This document shows, one piece after another, positions 46,598 through 56,696 of a stretch of 64,000 nt of DNA (positions are counted from its first letter, which is position 1; every line of letters starts with the position of its first letter). This DNA is from Salvelinus alpinus. Taxonomy: Eukaryota > Chordata > Actinopteri > Salmoniformes > Salmonidae. Below the pieces are notes generated by a model. It worked only from the letters and a program-made list of their open reading frames with translations. It did no database searches and was not told the origin of the DNA. The stretch covers positions 28,528,364 to 28,592,363 of the forward strand of contig NC_092096.1 of the NCBI RefSeq assembly GCF_045679555.1. Direction: 5' to 3'. Both the position numbers and the translations under genes were made by a program.

Positions 46598-48770
46598 CAA
46601 ATCAAATCAAATCAAGTTTATTTTATATAGCCCTTCGTACATCAGCTAATATCTCGAAGTGCTGTACAGAAACCCAGCCTAAAACCCCAAACAGCAAGCA
46701 ATGCAGGTGTAGAAGCACGGTGGCTAGGAAAAACTCCCTAGAAAGGCCAAAACCTAGGAAGAAACCTAGAGAGGAACCAGGCTATGAGGGGTGGCCAGTC
46801 CTCTTCTGGCTGTGCTGGGTGGAGATTATAACAGAACTATGCCAAGATGTTCAAAATGTTCACAAGTGACAAGCATGGTCAAATAATAATCATGAATAAT
46901 TTTCAGTTGGCTTTTCATAGCCGATCATTAAGAGTTGAAAATAGCAGGTCTGGGACAGGTGGCGGTTCCATAACCGCAGGCAGAACAGTTGAAACTGGAA
47001 TAGCAGCAAGGCCAGGTGGACTGGGGACAGAAAGGAGTCATCATGCCCGGTAGTCCTGACGTATGGTCCTAGGGCTCAGGTCCTCCGAGAGAGAGAAAGA
47101 GAGAGAGAAGGAGAGAATTAGAGAGAGCCAAGATTTTCAAAATGTTCATAAATGACAAGCATGGTCAAATAATAATCAGGAATAAATGTCAGTTGGCTTT
47201 TCATAGCCGATCATTAAGAGTTGAAAACAGCAGGTCTGGGACAGGTAGGGGTTCCATAACCGCAGGCAGAACAGTTGAAACTGGAATAGCAGCAGGGCCA
47301 GGCGGACTGGGGACAGCAAGGAGTCATCATGCCCGGTAGTCCTGACGTATGGTCCTAGGGCTCCGGTCCTCCGAGAGAGAGAAAGAAAGAGAGAAGCAGA
47401 GAATTAGAGAGAGCCAAGATTTTAAAAATGTTCATAAATGACAAGCATGGTCAAATAATAATCAGGAATAAAAGTCAGTTGGCTTTTCATAGCCGATCAT
47501 TAAGAGTTGAACAGGTAGGGGTTCCATAACCGCAGGCAGAACAGTTGAAACTGGAATAGCAGCAAGGCCAGGTGGACTGGGGACAGCAAGGAGTCATCAT
47601 GCCCGGTTTGCCGTGACGTATGGTCCTAGGGCTCAGGTTCTCCGAGAGAGAGAAAGAAAGAGAGAACGAGAGAATTAGAGAGAGCATACTTAAATTCACA
47701 CAGGACACTGGATAAGATAGGAGAAGTACTCCAGGTATAACCAACTGACCCTAGCCCCCCGACACATAAACTACTGCAGCATAAATACTGGAGGCTGAGA
47801 CAGGAGGGGTCAGGAGACACTGTGGCCCCATCCGATGATACCCCCGGACAGGGCCAAACAGGAAGGATATAACCCCACCCACTTTGCCAAAGCACAGCCC
47901 CCACACCACTAGAGGGATATCTTCAACCACCAACTTACAATCCTGAGACAAGGCCGAGTATAGCCCACAAAGATCTCCACCACAGCACAAACCAAGGGGG
48001 GGCGCCAACCCAGACAGGAAGATCACGTCAGTAACTCAACCCACTCAAGTGACGCACCCCTCCTAGGGACGGCATGAAAGAGCATCAGTAAGCCAGTGAC
48101 TCAGCCCCTGTAATAGGGTTAGGGGCAGAGAATCCCAGTGGAGAGAGGGGAACCGGCCAGGCAGAGACAGCAAGGGCGGTTCGTTGCTCCAGAGCCTTTC
48201 CGTTCACCTTCACACTCCTGGGCCAGACTACACTCAATCATATGACCCACTGAAGAGATAAGTCTTCAGTAAAGACTTAAAGGTTGAGACCGAGTCTGCG
48301 TCTCTCACATGGGTAGGCAGACTGTTCCATAAAAATGGAGATCTATAGGAGAAAGCCCTGCCTCCCGCTGTTTGCTTAGAAATTCTAGGGACAATTAGGA
48401 GGCCTGCGTCTTGTGACCGTAGCGTACGTGTAGGTATGTACGGCAGGACCAACTCGGAAAGATAGGTAGGAGCAAGCCCATGTAACGCTTTATAGGTTAA
48501 CAGTAAAACCTTGAAATCAGCCCTTGCCTTAACAGGAAGCCAGTGTAGGGAAGCTAGCACTGGAGTAATATGCTCAAATTTCTTGGTTCTAGTCAGGATT
48601 CTAGCAGCCGTATTTAGCACTAACTGAAGTTTATTTAGTGCTTTATCCGGGTAGCCGGAAAGTAGAGCATTGCAGTAGTCTAACCTAGAAGTAACAAATG
48701 CATGGATTAATTTTTCTGCATCATTTTTGGACAGAAAATGTCTGATTTTTGCAATGTTACGTAGATGGAA
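46598..48770 (-). mobile_element. L2/CR1-type LINE, 5'-truncated, with triplicated 3' UTR
   Basis: The minus strand encodes the last 180 codons of an RT ORF (48770-48234: AKIRHFLSKNDAEKLIHAFV, TSRLDYCNALLSGYPDKALN, TPVLASLHWLPVKARADFKV, ending YLFSGSYD and stop), followed by a 1.6 kb 3' UTR with three 286-bp repeats and a tail of tttga/gattt units at 46600-46615. The ORF part is undamaged, so this is a fairly young copy. Confidence 0.82.
46841..47690. repeat. Three tandem copies of a 286-bp unit
   Basis: Units start gccaagat at 46841, 47127 and 47413, an exact 286-bp spacing. Each holds catggtcaaataataatcat-like, aaccgcaggcagaacagttg and a gagagagaaagagaga tract. The third lacks a short piece (aaaacagcaggtctggg). 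They lie in the LINE 3' UTR. Confidence 0.92.
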
Positions 48771-49274
48771 AAAAAATAAATACAACACCCCATAGACTAG
48801 ACAAAACACACAAAAACAACCCACCCCAACTCACGCCCTGACCAACTAAATAAATAAAAGAAAAAGGAACAATAGGTCAGGAACGTGACAGTGGGTCCGT
48901 AATGACTCCAAGGTATCTGTGGCCACTACCAATATAAACTAGCTAAATGTTGAGACCTTAAACGTAAAATTGGTTAAAAGACATTGGCACAAAAACGTAA
49001 ATTGGAAGGCGAAATATAATAATAGAATTATGAGATAGGAGGTCAGAGACATGATTATATTAATATAGGTCGCCTGTCTAAAGACGCTTAGGAGGGGATG
49101 GTCAGATCTTTAGGAGGCGCACATCTAGGTCTGATTATCCATTGGAGGAGGGAAGCCTAATATAGCGGGGTGAGATACGAAATATTAATGAGTCAAAAAT
49201 CACAAGGAACAACAGAAAAATAGGCTGTTAACTAGGACTTTAAAAACCCTGGGATATAGCTTGGGATATACGTG

Positions 49275-50682
49275 TGTCATGACGTTGGCAGTGGGGGTAG
49301 GTTTATGACAGTCATAAATACCTCTTTCCCCCTTTTTCTCTTCCCTACGGATGTGACATAAGAAAACCCCTTGGTTAACATAGAGATTCTGGGGACATCA
49401 GAAAGTGGGGGGGAATTAACTATATTCTGGTAATCCGACCAACTGAACATATGCGGTGGTACTTAAGGTATAATATGTCAGTTCGGTTGCCCTCTGACAC
49501 ATTCTCATCAATGATAGAATGACATAAACTCTACTGTGGAAAGTCTAAACGTCAGAGGTATCGGATTCACATGGAATTGTTGTTTAATTCAAATGTTTGA
49601 ATATGAAATTATTTGTGAAGAGATTAAATGTAATTTTAGCTTCCAAATGAGAGATTTGGATTTTCATAAATTTGGGCTTCTGCTCAACTAGGGGCCCGCC
49701 CCTGTGAAGAGACATGGGTTATAAACTTTTCAGACACACCTCTCTCCCTCCACTATAAAAGCCATTGACAAAAATATAACTTCCTGTTCCGGGACATTTA
49801 GGATGACGATCCGATGTCAGAATGGTTCAGACAATAACTACAGAACTAAGCCAACATCAGCATGGACTTTGATTGTGAATGGTATGAACTTTGAACTCGT
49901 ATTCACTACAGAAGTGATATCTCCTAGCCGTTGAGTTAGCAACAGCTGCTACAAACGCAGGTTAGGAAGGACCGAGTATCCCGTCTACTACACACAACGT
50001 TACTCCAACGTATCCAGTAAGGCACCAGAGACATTCTTCAAAGGACAGAGGACTCGGGTTGGCGACACGGTCCATCTACCACCAACCTACTGAAGCGCAG
50101 CTCAGAGTAAATATTTATTGCATTTTCCTTCTTCAAATGGGCGGTAATTTAGAATGCATAAGATACTGTATTTACGATAGCACAGCTTCGCCTCTGTTCC
50201 AGTCTCCCGCTCTTTCACTAAAATCCCGCCCCTTTTCTTTGTGTAACAAGCTGTCATATCTATTCCGCCTGCTCGGGACGTTTTTCTGTATGACGGCACT
50301 TTGTAATCAAGTTATGATTTAATTGTATATGTGTGATTCTGTGTGATTAGTTAGGTATTTAGTAAATAAATAATTAAACCCAATTTTGTATTGCTGATTC
50401 AACTTGTTAGCCAGGATTCTTGCAGATAATCAAGGATTTACAACTTTCAGATGAGACTGAATAAACTGACGATTAATGTGACTGCTATGGATGTAAAATA
50501 TTACTAAATCTTTAAGAGTTTATTCGGAAGATAACAGCTCTATAAATATTATTTCGTGGTGTCCCTCTCTAGTTAATTAATATTTACATGATTAGTTCAA
50601 TCAGGTAATATTAATTACGGAGAAATTATTTTATAGAATAACATGTCATAGCAATTAATCTGGCATAGTCAAAGACACTACA
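49275..50682 (+). mobile_element. Solo LTR of a different retroelement, 1.4 kb
   Basis: Starts TGTCATGACGTTGG and ends GACACTACA; flanked by CGTG (49271-49274, 50683-50686). Removing it restores tatacgtgtgagacctaa, a phrase that recurs in the provirus at about 50923. A TATA box (ctataaaagcc, 49754-49760) and late aataaataattaaa (about 50364) support plus orientation. An 87-aa frame inside is not a recognisable gene. Confidence 0.72.
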
Positions 50683-51006
50683 CGTGTGAGACCTAATGTC
50701 CGATCAAAAGACACCTCTATTGATAAAGTTTCAAGAAAGGAAAAAGCACACACATAAATTGTGAGACACAAAGATTGTGAGAAGAGATACACATGGGTAA
50801 TTGAATCAGAGTTTTAAAAGCACACATATAGAATAAGAAGATAATTATTTGCGTGTGAGACAGATATATTGATCAGTCAAAAGTCACAAGGAACAACAAA
50901 AAATAAGTAGAACTTGTAGTTGTATACGTGTGAGACCTAAATAATATAACAGGATTCATACAAATAATTATTCAAAACTTCTAGGGGAGCACCCATTGAG
51001 ACCAGC

Positions 51007-53331
51007 ATGTCCAGAGATACAACCTCTCTTATCATCACCCAGTGCCTGGGCTTGCCTCCGCTGTACCCGCGCCCCTCCATACCCCTGTCTGCACATTATG
51101 CCCAGAATCTATTCTACCACGCCCATAAATCTGCTCCTTTTATTCTTTGTCCCCAACGCTCTAGGCGACCAGTTTTGATAGCCTTTAGCCGCACCCTCAT
51201 CCTACTACTCCTCTGTTCCTCGGGTGATGTGGAGGTAAACCCAGGCCCTGCATGTCCCCAGTCACCCTCATTTGTTGACTTCTGCGATCGAAAAAGCCTT
51301 GGCCTCATGCATGTCAACATCAGAAGCCTCCTCCCTAAGTTTGCCTTACTCACCGCTTTAGCACACTCTGCCAATCCTGATGTCCTTGCCGTGTCCGAAT
51401 CCTGGCTTAGGAAGGCCACCAAAAATTCTGAGATTTCCATACCCAACTATAACACTTTCCGTCAAGATAGAACTGCCAAAGGGGGAGGAGTTGCAATCTA
51501 CTGCAGAGATAGCCTGCAAAGTTCTGTCATACTTTCCAGGTCTATGCCCAAACAGTTCGAACTTCTAATTTTAAAAATTAATCTCTCCAGAAATAAGTCT
51601 CTCACTGTTGCCGCCTGCTACCGACCCCCCTCAGCTCCCAGCTGTGCCCTGGACACCATCTGTGAATTGATCGCTCCCCATCTAGCTTCAGAGTTTGTTC
51701 TGTTAGGTGACCTAAACTGGGATATGCTTAACACCCCGGCAGTCCTACAATCCAAGCTTGATGCCCTCAATCTCACACAAATCATCAAGGAACCCACCAG
51801 GTACAACCCTAAATCCGTAAACATGGGCACCCTAATAGACATTATCCTGACCAACCTGCCCTCCAAATACACCTCTGCTGTCTTCAATCAAGATCTCAGC
51901 AATCACTGCCTCATTGCCTGTATCCGCCACGGGTCCGCGGTCAAACGACCACCCCTCATCACTGTCAAACGCTCCCTAAAACACTTCTGCGAGCAGGCCT
52001 TTCTAATCGACCTGGCCCGGGTACCCTGGAAGGATATTGACCTCATCCCGTCAGTTGAGGATGCCTGGTCATTCTTTAAATGTTACTTCCTCACCATATT
52101 AGACAAGCATGCTCTGTTCAAAAAATGCAGAACCAAGAACAGATATAGCCCTTGGTTCACTCCAGACCTGACTGCCCTCGACCAGCACAAAAACATCCTG
52201 TGGCGAACTGCAATAGCATCGAAGAGCCCCCGCGATATGCAACTGTTCAGGGAAGTCAGGAACCAATACACGCAGTCAGTCAGGAAAGCAAAGGCCAGCT
52301 TTTTCAAGCAGAAATTCGCATCCTGTAGCTCTAACTCCAAAAAGTTCTGGGATACTGTAAAGTCCATGGAGAACAAGAGCACCTCCTCCCAGCTGCCCAC
52401 TGCACTGAGGCTAGGTAACACGGTCACCACCGATAAATCCGTGATAATCGAAGACTTCAACAAGCATTTCTCAATGGCTGGCCATGCCTTCCTCCTGGCG
52501 ACTCCAACCTTGGCCAACAGCCCCGCCCCCCCCGCTGCTACTCGCCCAAGCCTCCCCAGCTTCTCCTTTACCCAAAACCAGATAGCAGATGTTCTGAAAG
52601 AGCTGGAAAACCTGGACCCATACAAATCAGCTGGGCTTGACAATCTGGACCCCCTATTTCTGAAACTGTCCGCCGCCATTGTCGCACCCCCTATTACCAG
52701 CCTGTTCAACCTCTCCTTCGTATCATCTGAGATCCCCAAGGATTGGAAAGCTGCCGCGGTCATCCCCCTCTTCAAAGGGGGAGACACCCTGGACCCAAAC
52801 TGTTACAGACCTATATCCATCCTGCCCTGCCTATCTAAGGTCTTCGAAAGCCAAGTCAACAAACAGATCACTGACCATCTCGAATCCCACCGTACCTTCT
52901 CCGCTGTGCAATCCGGTTTCCGAGCCGGTCACGGGTGCACCTCAGCCACGCTCAAGGTACTAAACGACATCATAACCGCCATCGATAAAAGACATTACTG
53001 TGCAGCCGTCTTCATCGACCTGGCCAAGGCTTTCGACTCTGTCAATCACCATATTCTTATCGGCAGACTCAGTAGCCTCGGTTTTTCTAATGACTGCCTT
53101 GCCTGGTTCACCAACTACTTTGCAGACAGAGTTCAGTGTGTCAAATCGGAGGGCATGTTGTCCGGTCCTCTGGCAGTCTCTATGGGGGTACCACAGGGTT
53201 CAATTCTCGGGCCGACTCTTTTCTCTGTATACATCAATGATGTTGCTCTTGCTGCGGGCGATTCCCTGATCCACCTCTACGCAGACGACACCATTCTATA
53301 TACTTCCGGCCCTTCCTTGGACATTATCTAA
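51007..53331 (+). CDS. LINE ORF: 2A-like motif, AP endonuclease, reverse transcriptase
   Basis: 774 codons. Residues 55-72 are hydrophobic (PVLIAFSRTLILLLLCSS) and run straight into GDVEVNPGP (73-81), the core of 2A ribosome-skipping peptides. Endonuclease signatures follow: LMHVNIRSLLPK, DVLAVSESWL (catalytic Glu), GGGVAIYCRD, VAACYRPPS, FVLLGDLNWD and TLIDIILTN. The usual SDH near the end of the domain reads SNH, so a catalytic Asp is replaced by Asn. RT motifs: NCYRPISILPCLSKVFESQV, SGFRAGHGCTSATLKVLND, motif A AVFIDLAKAFDSVNHH, motif B VPQGSILGPTLFSVYINDV, catalytic YADDTILYTS. A frameshift just after YADD ends the frame; thumb and C-terminal parts continue downstream. The Met at 51007 is chosen because the frame then contains the 2A region; open sequence extends upstream. 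Confidence 0.88.
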   Translation: MSRDTTSLIITQCLGLPPLYPRPSIPLSAHYAQNLFYHAHKSAPFILCPQRSRRPVLIAFSRTLILLLLCSSGDVEVNPGPACPQSPSFVDFCDRKSLGLMHVNIRSLLPKFALLTALAHSANPDVLAVSESWLRKATKNSEISIPNYNTFRQDRTAKGGGVAIYCRDSLQSSVILSRSMPKQFELLILKINLSRNKSLTVAACYRPPSAPSCALDTICELIAPHLASEFVLLGDLNWDMLNTPAVLQSKLDALNLTQIIKEPTRYNPKSVNMGTLIDIILTNLPSKYTSAVFNQDLSNHCLIACIRHGSAVKRPPLITVKRSLKHFCEQAFLIDLARVPWKDIDLIPSVEDAWSFFKCYFLTILDKHALFKKCRTKNRYSPWFTPDLTALDQHKNILWRTAIASKSPRDMQLFREVRNQYTQSVRKAKASFFKQKFASCSSNSKKFWDTVKSMENKSTSSQLPTALRLGNTVTTDKSVIIEDFNKHFSMAGHAFLLATPTLANSPAPPAATRPSLPSFSFTQNQIADVLKELENLDPYKSAGLDNLDPLFLKLSAAIVAPPITSLFNLSFVSSEIPKDWKAAAVIPLFKGGDTLDPNCYRPISILPCLSKVFESQVNKQITDHLESHRTFSAVQSGFRAGHGCTSATLKVLNDIITAIDKRHYCAAVFIDLAKAFDSVNHHILIGRLSSLGFSNDCLAWFTNYFADRVQCVKSEGMLSGPLAVSMGVPQGSILGPTLFSVYINDVALAAGDSLIHLYADDTILYTSGPSLDII
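51223..51249 (+). other. 2A-like ribosome-skipping motif GDVEVNPGP
   Basis: Codons ggt gat gtg gag gta aac cca ggc cct match the D-V/I-E-x-N-P-G-P consensus exactly. The motif directly follows a Leu-rich hydrophobic run at ORF residues 62-70, as reported for 2A sequences near the N-terminus of some non-LTR retrotransposon ORFs, where they may also act as signal sequences. Confidence 0.85.
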
Positions 53332-54497
53332 CCTCCAAACGAGCTTCAATGCCATACAACACTCCTTCCGTGGCCTCCAACTGCTCTTAAACGCTAGTAA
53401 AACCAAATGCATGCTTTTCAACCGTTCGCTGCCTGCACCCGCACGCCCGACTAGCATCACCACCCTGGACGGTTCCGACCTAGAATATGTGGACATCTAT
53501 AAGTACCTAGGTGTCTGGCTAGACTGCAAACTCTCCTTCCAGACTCATATCAAACATCTCCAATCCAAAATCAAATCAAGAATCGGCTTTCTATTCCGCA
53601 ACAAAGCCTCCTTCACTCACGCCGCCAAACTTACCCTAGTAAAACTGACTATCCTACCGATCCTCGACTTCGGCGATGTCATCTACAAAATAGCTTCCAA
53701 CACTCTACTCAGCAAACTGGATGCAGTTTATCACAGTGCCATTCGTTTTGTTACTAAAGCACCTTATACGACCCACCACTGCGACCTGTATGCCCTAGTC
53801 GGCTGGCCCTCGCTACATGTTCGTCGTCAGACCCACTGGCTCCAGGTCATCTACAAGGCTATGCTAGGTAAAGTGCCGCCTTATCTCAGTTCACTGGTCA
53901 CGATGGCTACACCCACCCGCAGCACGCGCTCCAGCAGGTGTATCTCACTGATCATCCCTAAAGCTAAAACCTAATTTGGACGCCTTTCCTTCCAGTTCTC
54001 TGCTGCCTGCGACTGGAACGAATTGCAAAAATCTCTGAAGTTGGAGACTTTTATCTCCCTCAACAACTTTAAAAATCTGCTATCCGAGCAGCTAACCGAT
54101 CGCTGCAGCTGTACATAGTCCATCTGTAAACTACCCACCCAATTTACCTACCTCACCCCCCATACTGCTTTTATTTATTTACTTTTCTGCTCTTTTGCAC
54201 ACCAGTATCTCTTCTTGCACATGTTCATCTGATGATTTATCACTCCAGTGTTAATCTGCTAAATTGTAATTATTCGATTTATTGCCTACCTCATGCCTTT
54301 TGCACACATTGTATATAGATTCTCTTTTTTTCTACCATGTTATTGACTTGTTTATTGTTTACTCCATGTGTAACTCTGTGTTGTCTGTTCACACTGCTAT
54401 GCTTTATCTTGGCCAGGTCGCAGTTGCAAATGAGAACTTGTTCTCAACTAGCCTACCTGGTTAAATAAAGGTGAAATAAAAATAAAAAATAAAAAAA

Positions 54498-55233
54498 ATT
54501 AACGGGAGGTATTTATCAACATAGGTTAAGGATAATAATGGTAGAAAGCACACATATAGAGATTAATAGTACATACACATAGATCGTGAGAAGAAGCATA
54601 ATAACAACGAAAGGTAATTGAATAACATGGGTAGTAAATCCTCAAAGGAGGTCCCGGAATTAACCGGGGATGAAAGGTAAATCTAATGCCCAAAATGGAG
54701 AAAGAAGTACGAATTTGAGAGACGTTAAGATGTAGAAAAATTAAAATTAATGATAAAGCAGATACATAAGACGTGTGTAGATAGTCAAGGGAAACAGCAG
54801 GTCGAGGGTTAGATACAGCCAGGGTGTGGCTGTCTGAAGCCCGAAAAAGAAGGCAAGAAGGCAAGTGTAGAGAAAGGGTGAGAGAAAGTTTCAAGAAGGA
54901 TATCAGCAGGGGGAAAATGATGTGCGTGTGAGACCTAATAAGTTATCAAAAATCACAATAGTAATTATTCCTAAATTCTGAGTAGGAGATAGAGAGTTAC
55001 AAAAGTTAAGAGAGGAAAGGAAAAGGGAAGATAAGGGGGCATACATAAAGATAGAAAGAGAGAGAGAGAGAGAGAGAGAGACAACGAGAGTAATGAGAAT
55101 CATCGCCAGAGAAATGCTTGGACCTTTAAATTAGGGCTATTTTCTGGGAATTGTCTCGGTAATATGTGCCTGATTTTATGACTATAGACAATTATAAATG
55201 GGGTTATTTGCGAGGAGTCTCCATCATTTCAAT
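54498..55233 (+). other. Provirus internal remnant with gag start relic
   Basis: Between LINE and tRNA-like relic the provirus sequence resumes. An ATG at 54627 opens a short frame with a Gly at position 2 and Ser/Lys-rich residues (MGSKSSK), typical of a myristoylated retroviral Gag start, but a stop follows after 17 codons. The phrase cgtgtgagacctaat at about 54923 also occurs at 50683 and 50923. A (ga)n tract lies at 55058-55082. Confidence 0.5.
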
Positions 55234-55299
55234 AGTGTTAGTGGTTCAGTGGTAGAATTCTTGCCTACCACTCGGGTTCGTATCCCAGCCTATGCACCA
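55234..55299 (+). tRNA. tRNA-Gly(GCC)-like relic ending in CCA
   Basis: The sequence tagtggttcagtggtagaat then tcttgcctacca is the 5' half and GCC anticodon arm of tRNA-Gly. Then cgggttcgtatccc (T arm) and cctatgcacca follow. About 10 bases of the variable/T-stem junction are missing and the 5' acceptor strand does not pair fully, so it is a pseudogene. The encoded CCA (55297-55299) suggests that a mature tRNA was reverse transcribed. Confidence 0.65.
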
Positions 55300-55384
55300 A
55301 TTGACTAAAATCTAGGTTTCTGATTGTAATTCAACTATTGGTATGTTTTGCCTGAAAATATACGGTTGTTAGTGTTTGTTTAAG

Positions 55385-55799
55385 ATATAAACTGAACGTG
55401 TTAATAGATTGTTTAGGTTAAATTGAAAGACTAATTCATTCTAAATAATAGCGAGGCGATTTTGATGTAATACGTTGTCTGTTGCCTAAATGGTCTGCGG
55501 AAATAACATATTGAGAATGGAGGTGTATTTAAATAACTGAATCATAGAAGAGACCGTACCTAAATCTAATGAATTCTATTAATAAGCGGACAGGTAATTG
55601 TAACAGCCAAACTAGTCAAGTAATATGTTAATTAGGGGAATTTCATAGATTTGAAGTTCAGTATTGTATCCAAGGGTAGCGCATGTTCAATTAAGTACAT
55701 ATAACCATTGAGGAAGTTTAAAACTAATGATTGGAGGGAGTACAATGGAATTATCATTATTATTAGGTTTTGTTTGTAGTCAACGTTTGGGTTTCTGAA
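55385..55799 (+). repeat. Left arm of a perfect 415-bp inverted repeat
   Basis: From atataaactgaacgtgttaa to gtcaacgtttgggtttctgaa this is the exact reverse complement of 56262-56676 in every stretch compared by eye. No coding sequence is evident. Spacer between arms: 462 bp. Confidence 0.92.
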
Positions 55800-56261
55800 T
55801 CGGTGTAGTATAATGAATGCTGACCAATTGGTTGTGGGTTTTTTTCTGGGAAAAGGAGTGTTTCATTGTCTCTCTTTGGAAAGTTTTCTGGGGCTATAAT
55901 CTTGGAGGGAGCGAGTGAGATAGAGGCCGTGAACTACCAGGTTGAAAGGGCCTGGAAATGTTTTGTTTGTTTTTAACCTAGGGGTTGCAAATACCCACAC
56001 GCAACAAATAGTGTATTTAAAAAAAGACTATGTTAGGATTGGTGTGTTCTATTTCCATTGGGTTTGAGGAGATTTCCATTTTTCCTAGAGCCACGATATC
56101 TTAAAAGGGGTACACACACATATGGAATTTTAATGGAGTTTTAATTACACGTGAATTCTTTTGATAAGGGAATATTCTGGGAACCTGGGATACAACATGT
56201 AGAAAATGTTTGACGGTTTTCCTTTAATTTGTCTAATATAGTAAGACACACTTCTTTGAAG

Positions 56262-56676
56262 TTCAGAAACCCAAACGTTGACTACAAACAAAACCTAATA
56301 ATAATGATAATTCCATTGTACTCCCTCCAATCATTAGTTTTAAACTTCCTCAATGGTTATATGTACTTAATTGAACATGCGCTACCCTTGGATACAATAC
56401 TGAACTTCAAATCTATGAAATTCCCCTAATTAACATATTACTTGACTAGTTTGGCTGTTACAATTACCTGTCCGCTTATTAATAGAATTCATTAGATTTA
56501 GGTACGGTCTCTTCTATGATTCAGTTATTTAAATACACCTCCATTCTCAATATGTTATTTCCGCAGACCATTTAGGCAACAGACAACGTATTACATCAAA
56601 ATCGCCTCGCTATTATTTAGAATGAATTAGTCTTTCAATTTAACCTAAACAATCTATTAACACGTTCAGTTTATAT
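56262..56676 (-). repeat. Right arm of the 415-bp inverted repeat
   Basis: Starts ttcagaaacccaaacgttga and ends aacacgttcagtttatat. A LINE begins within a few dozen bases of its outer edge (about 56697). The identity implies a recent duplication-inversion or an assembly artefact. Confidence 0.92.
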
Positions 56677-56696
56677 TTGAAGGAGTGGTATGATTT

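Larger units (their letters stand above)
46283..48890 (-). mobile_element. Solo LTR with nested LINE
   Basis: Ends TGTCACGATCGTC and CGTGACA on the plus strand are flanked by GTGGG (46278-46282 and 48891-48895). The sequence (gagaggaccaaggcgcagcg, the cccaatcagagacaatgaat palindromic region, aactcacgccctgaccaact) is the same LTR type as 29332-29703. A minus-strand LINE separates its two halves. It lies just downstream of the provirus primer-binding site. Confidence 0.75.
50984..54497 (+). mobile_element. L2/CR1-type LINE with 2A motif, near full length
   Basis: Non-LTR retrotransposon with endonuclease and reverse transcriptase in one long ORF, broken once near 53325, continuing in another frame to about 54117 (KLTILPILDFGDVIYKIASN, HCDLYALVGWPSLHVRRQTH) with a further stop at 53972. 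The 3' UTR ends with gagaacttgttctcaactag, cctggttaaataaaggtgaa and an (aaataaa) tail. It interrupts the provirus leader/gag region. It lacks an obvious target duplication. Confidence 0.85.

Noticed and set aside
52083-52787. 234-codon minus-strand frame
   Set aside because: Antisense of the LINE endonuclease-RT ORF.
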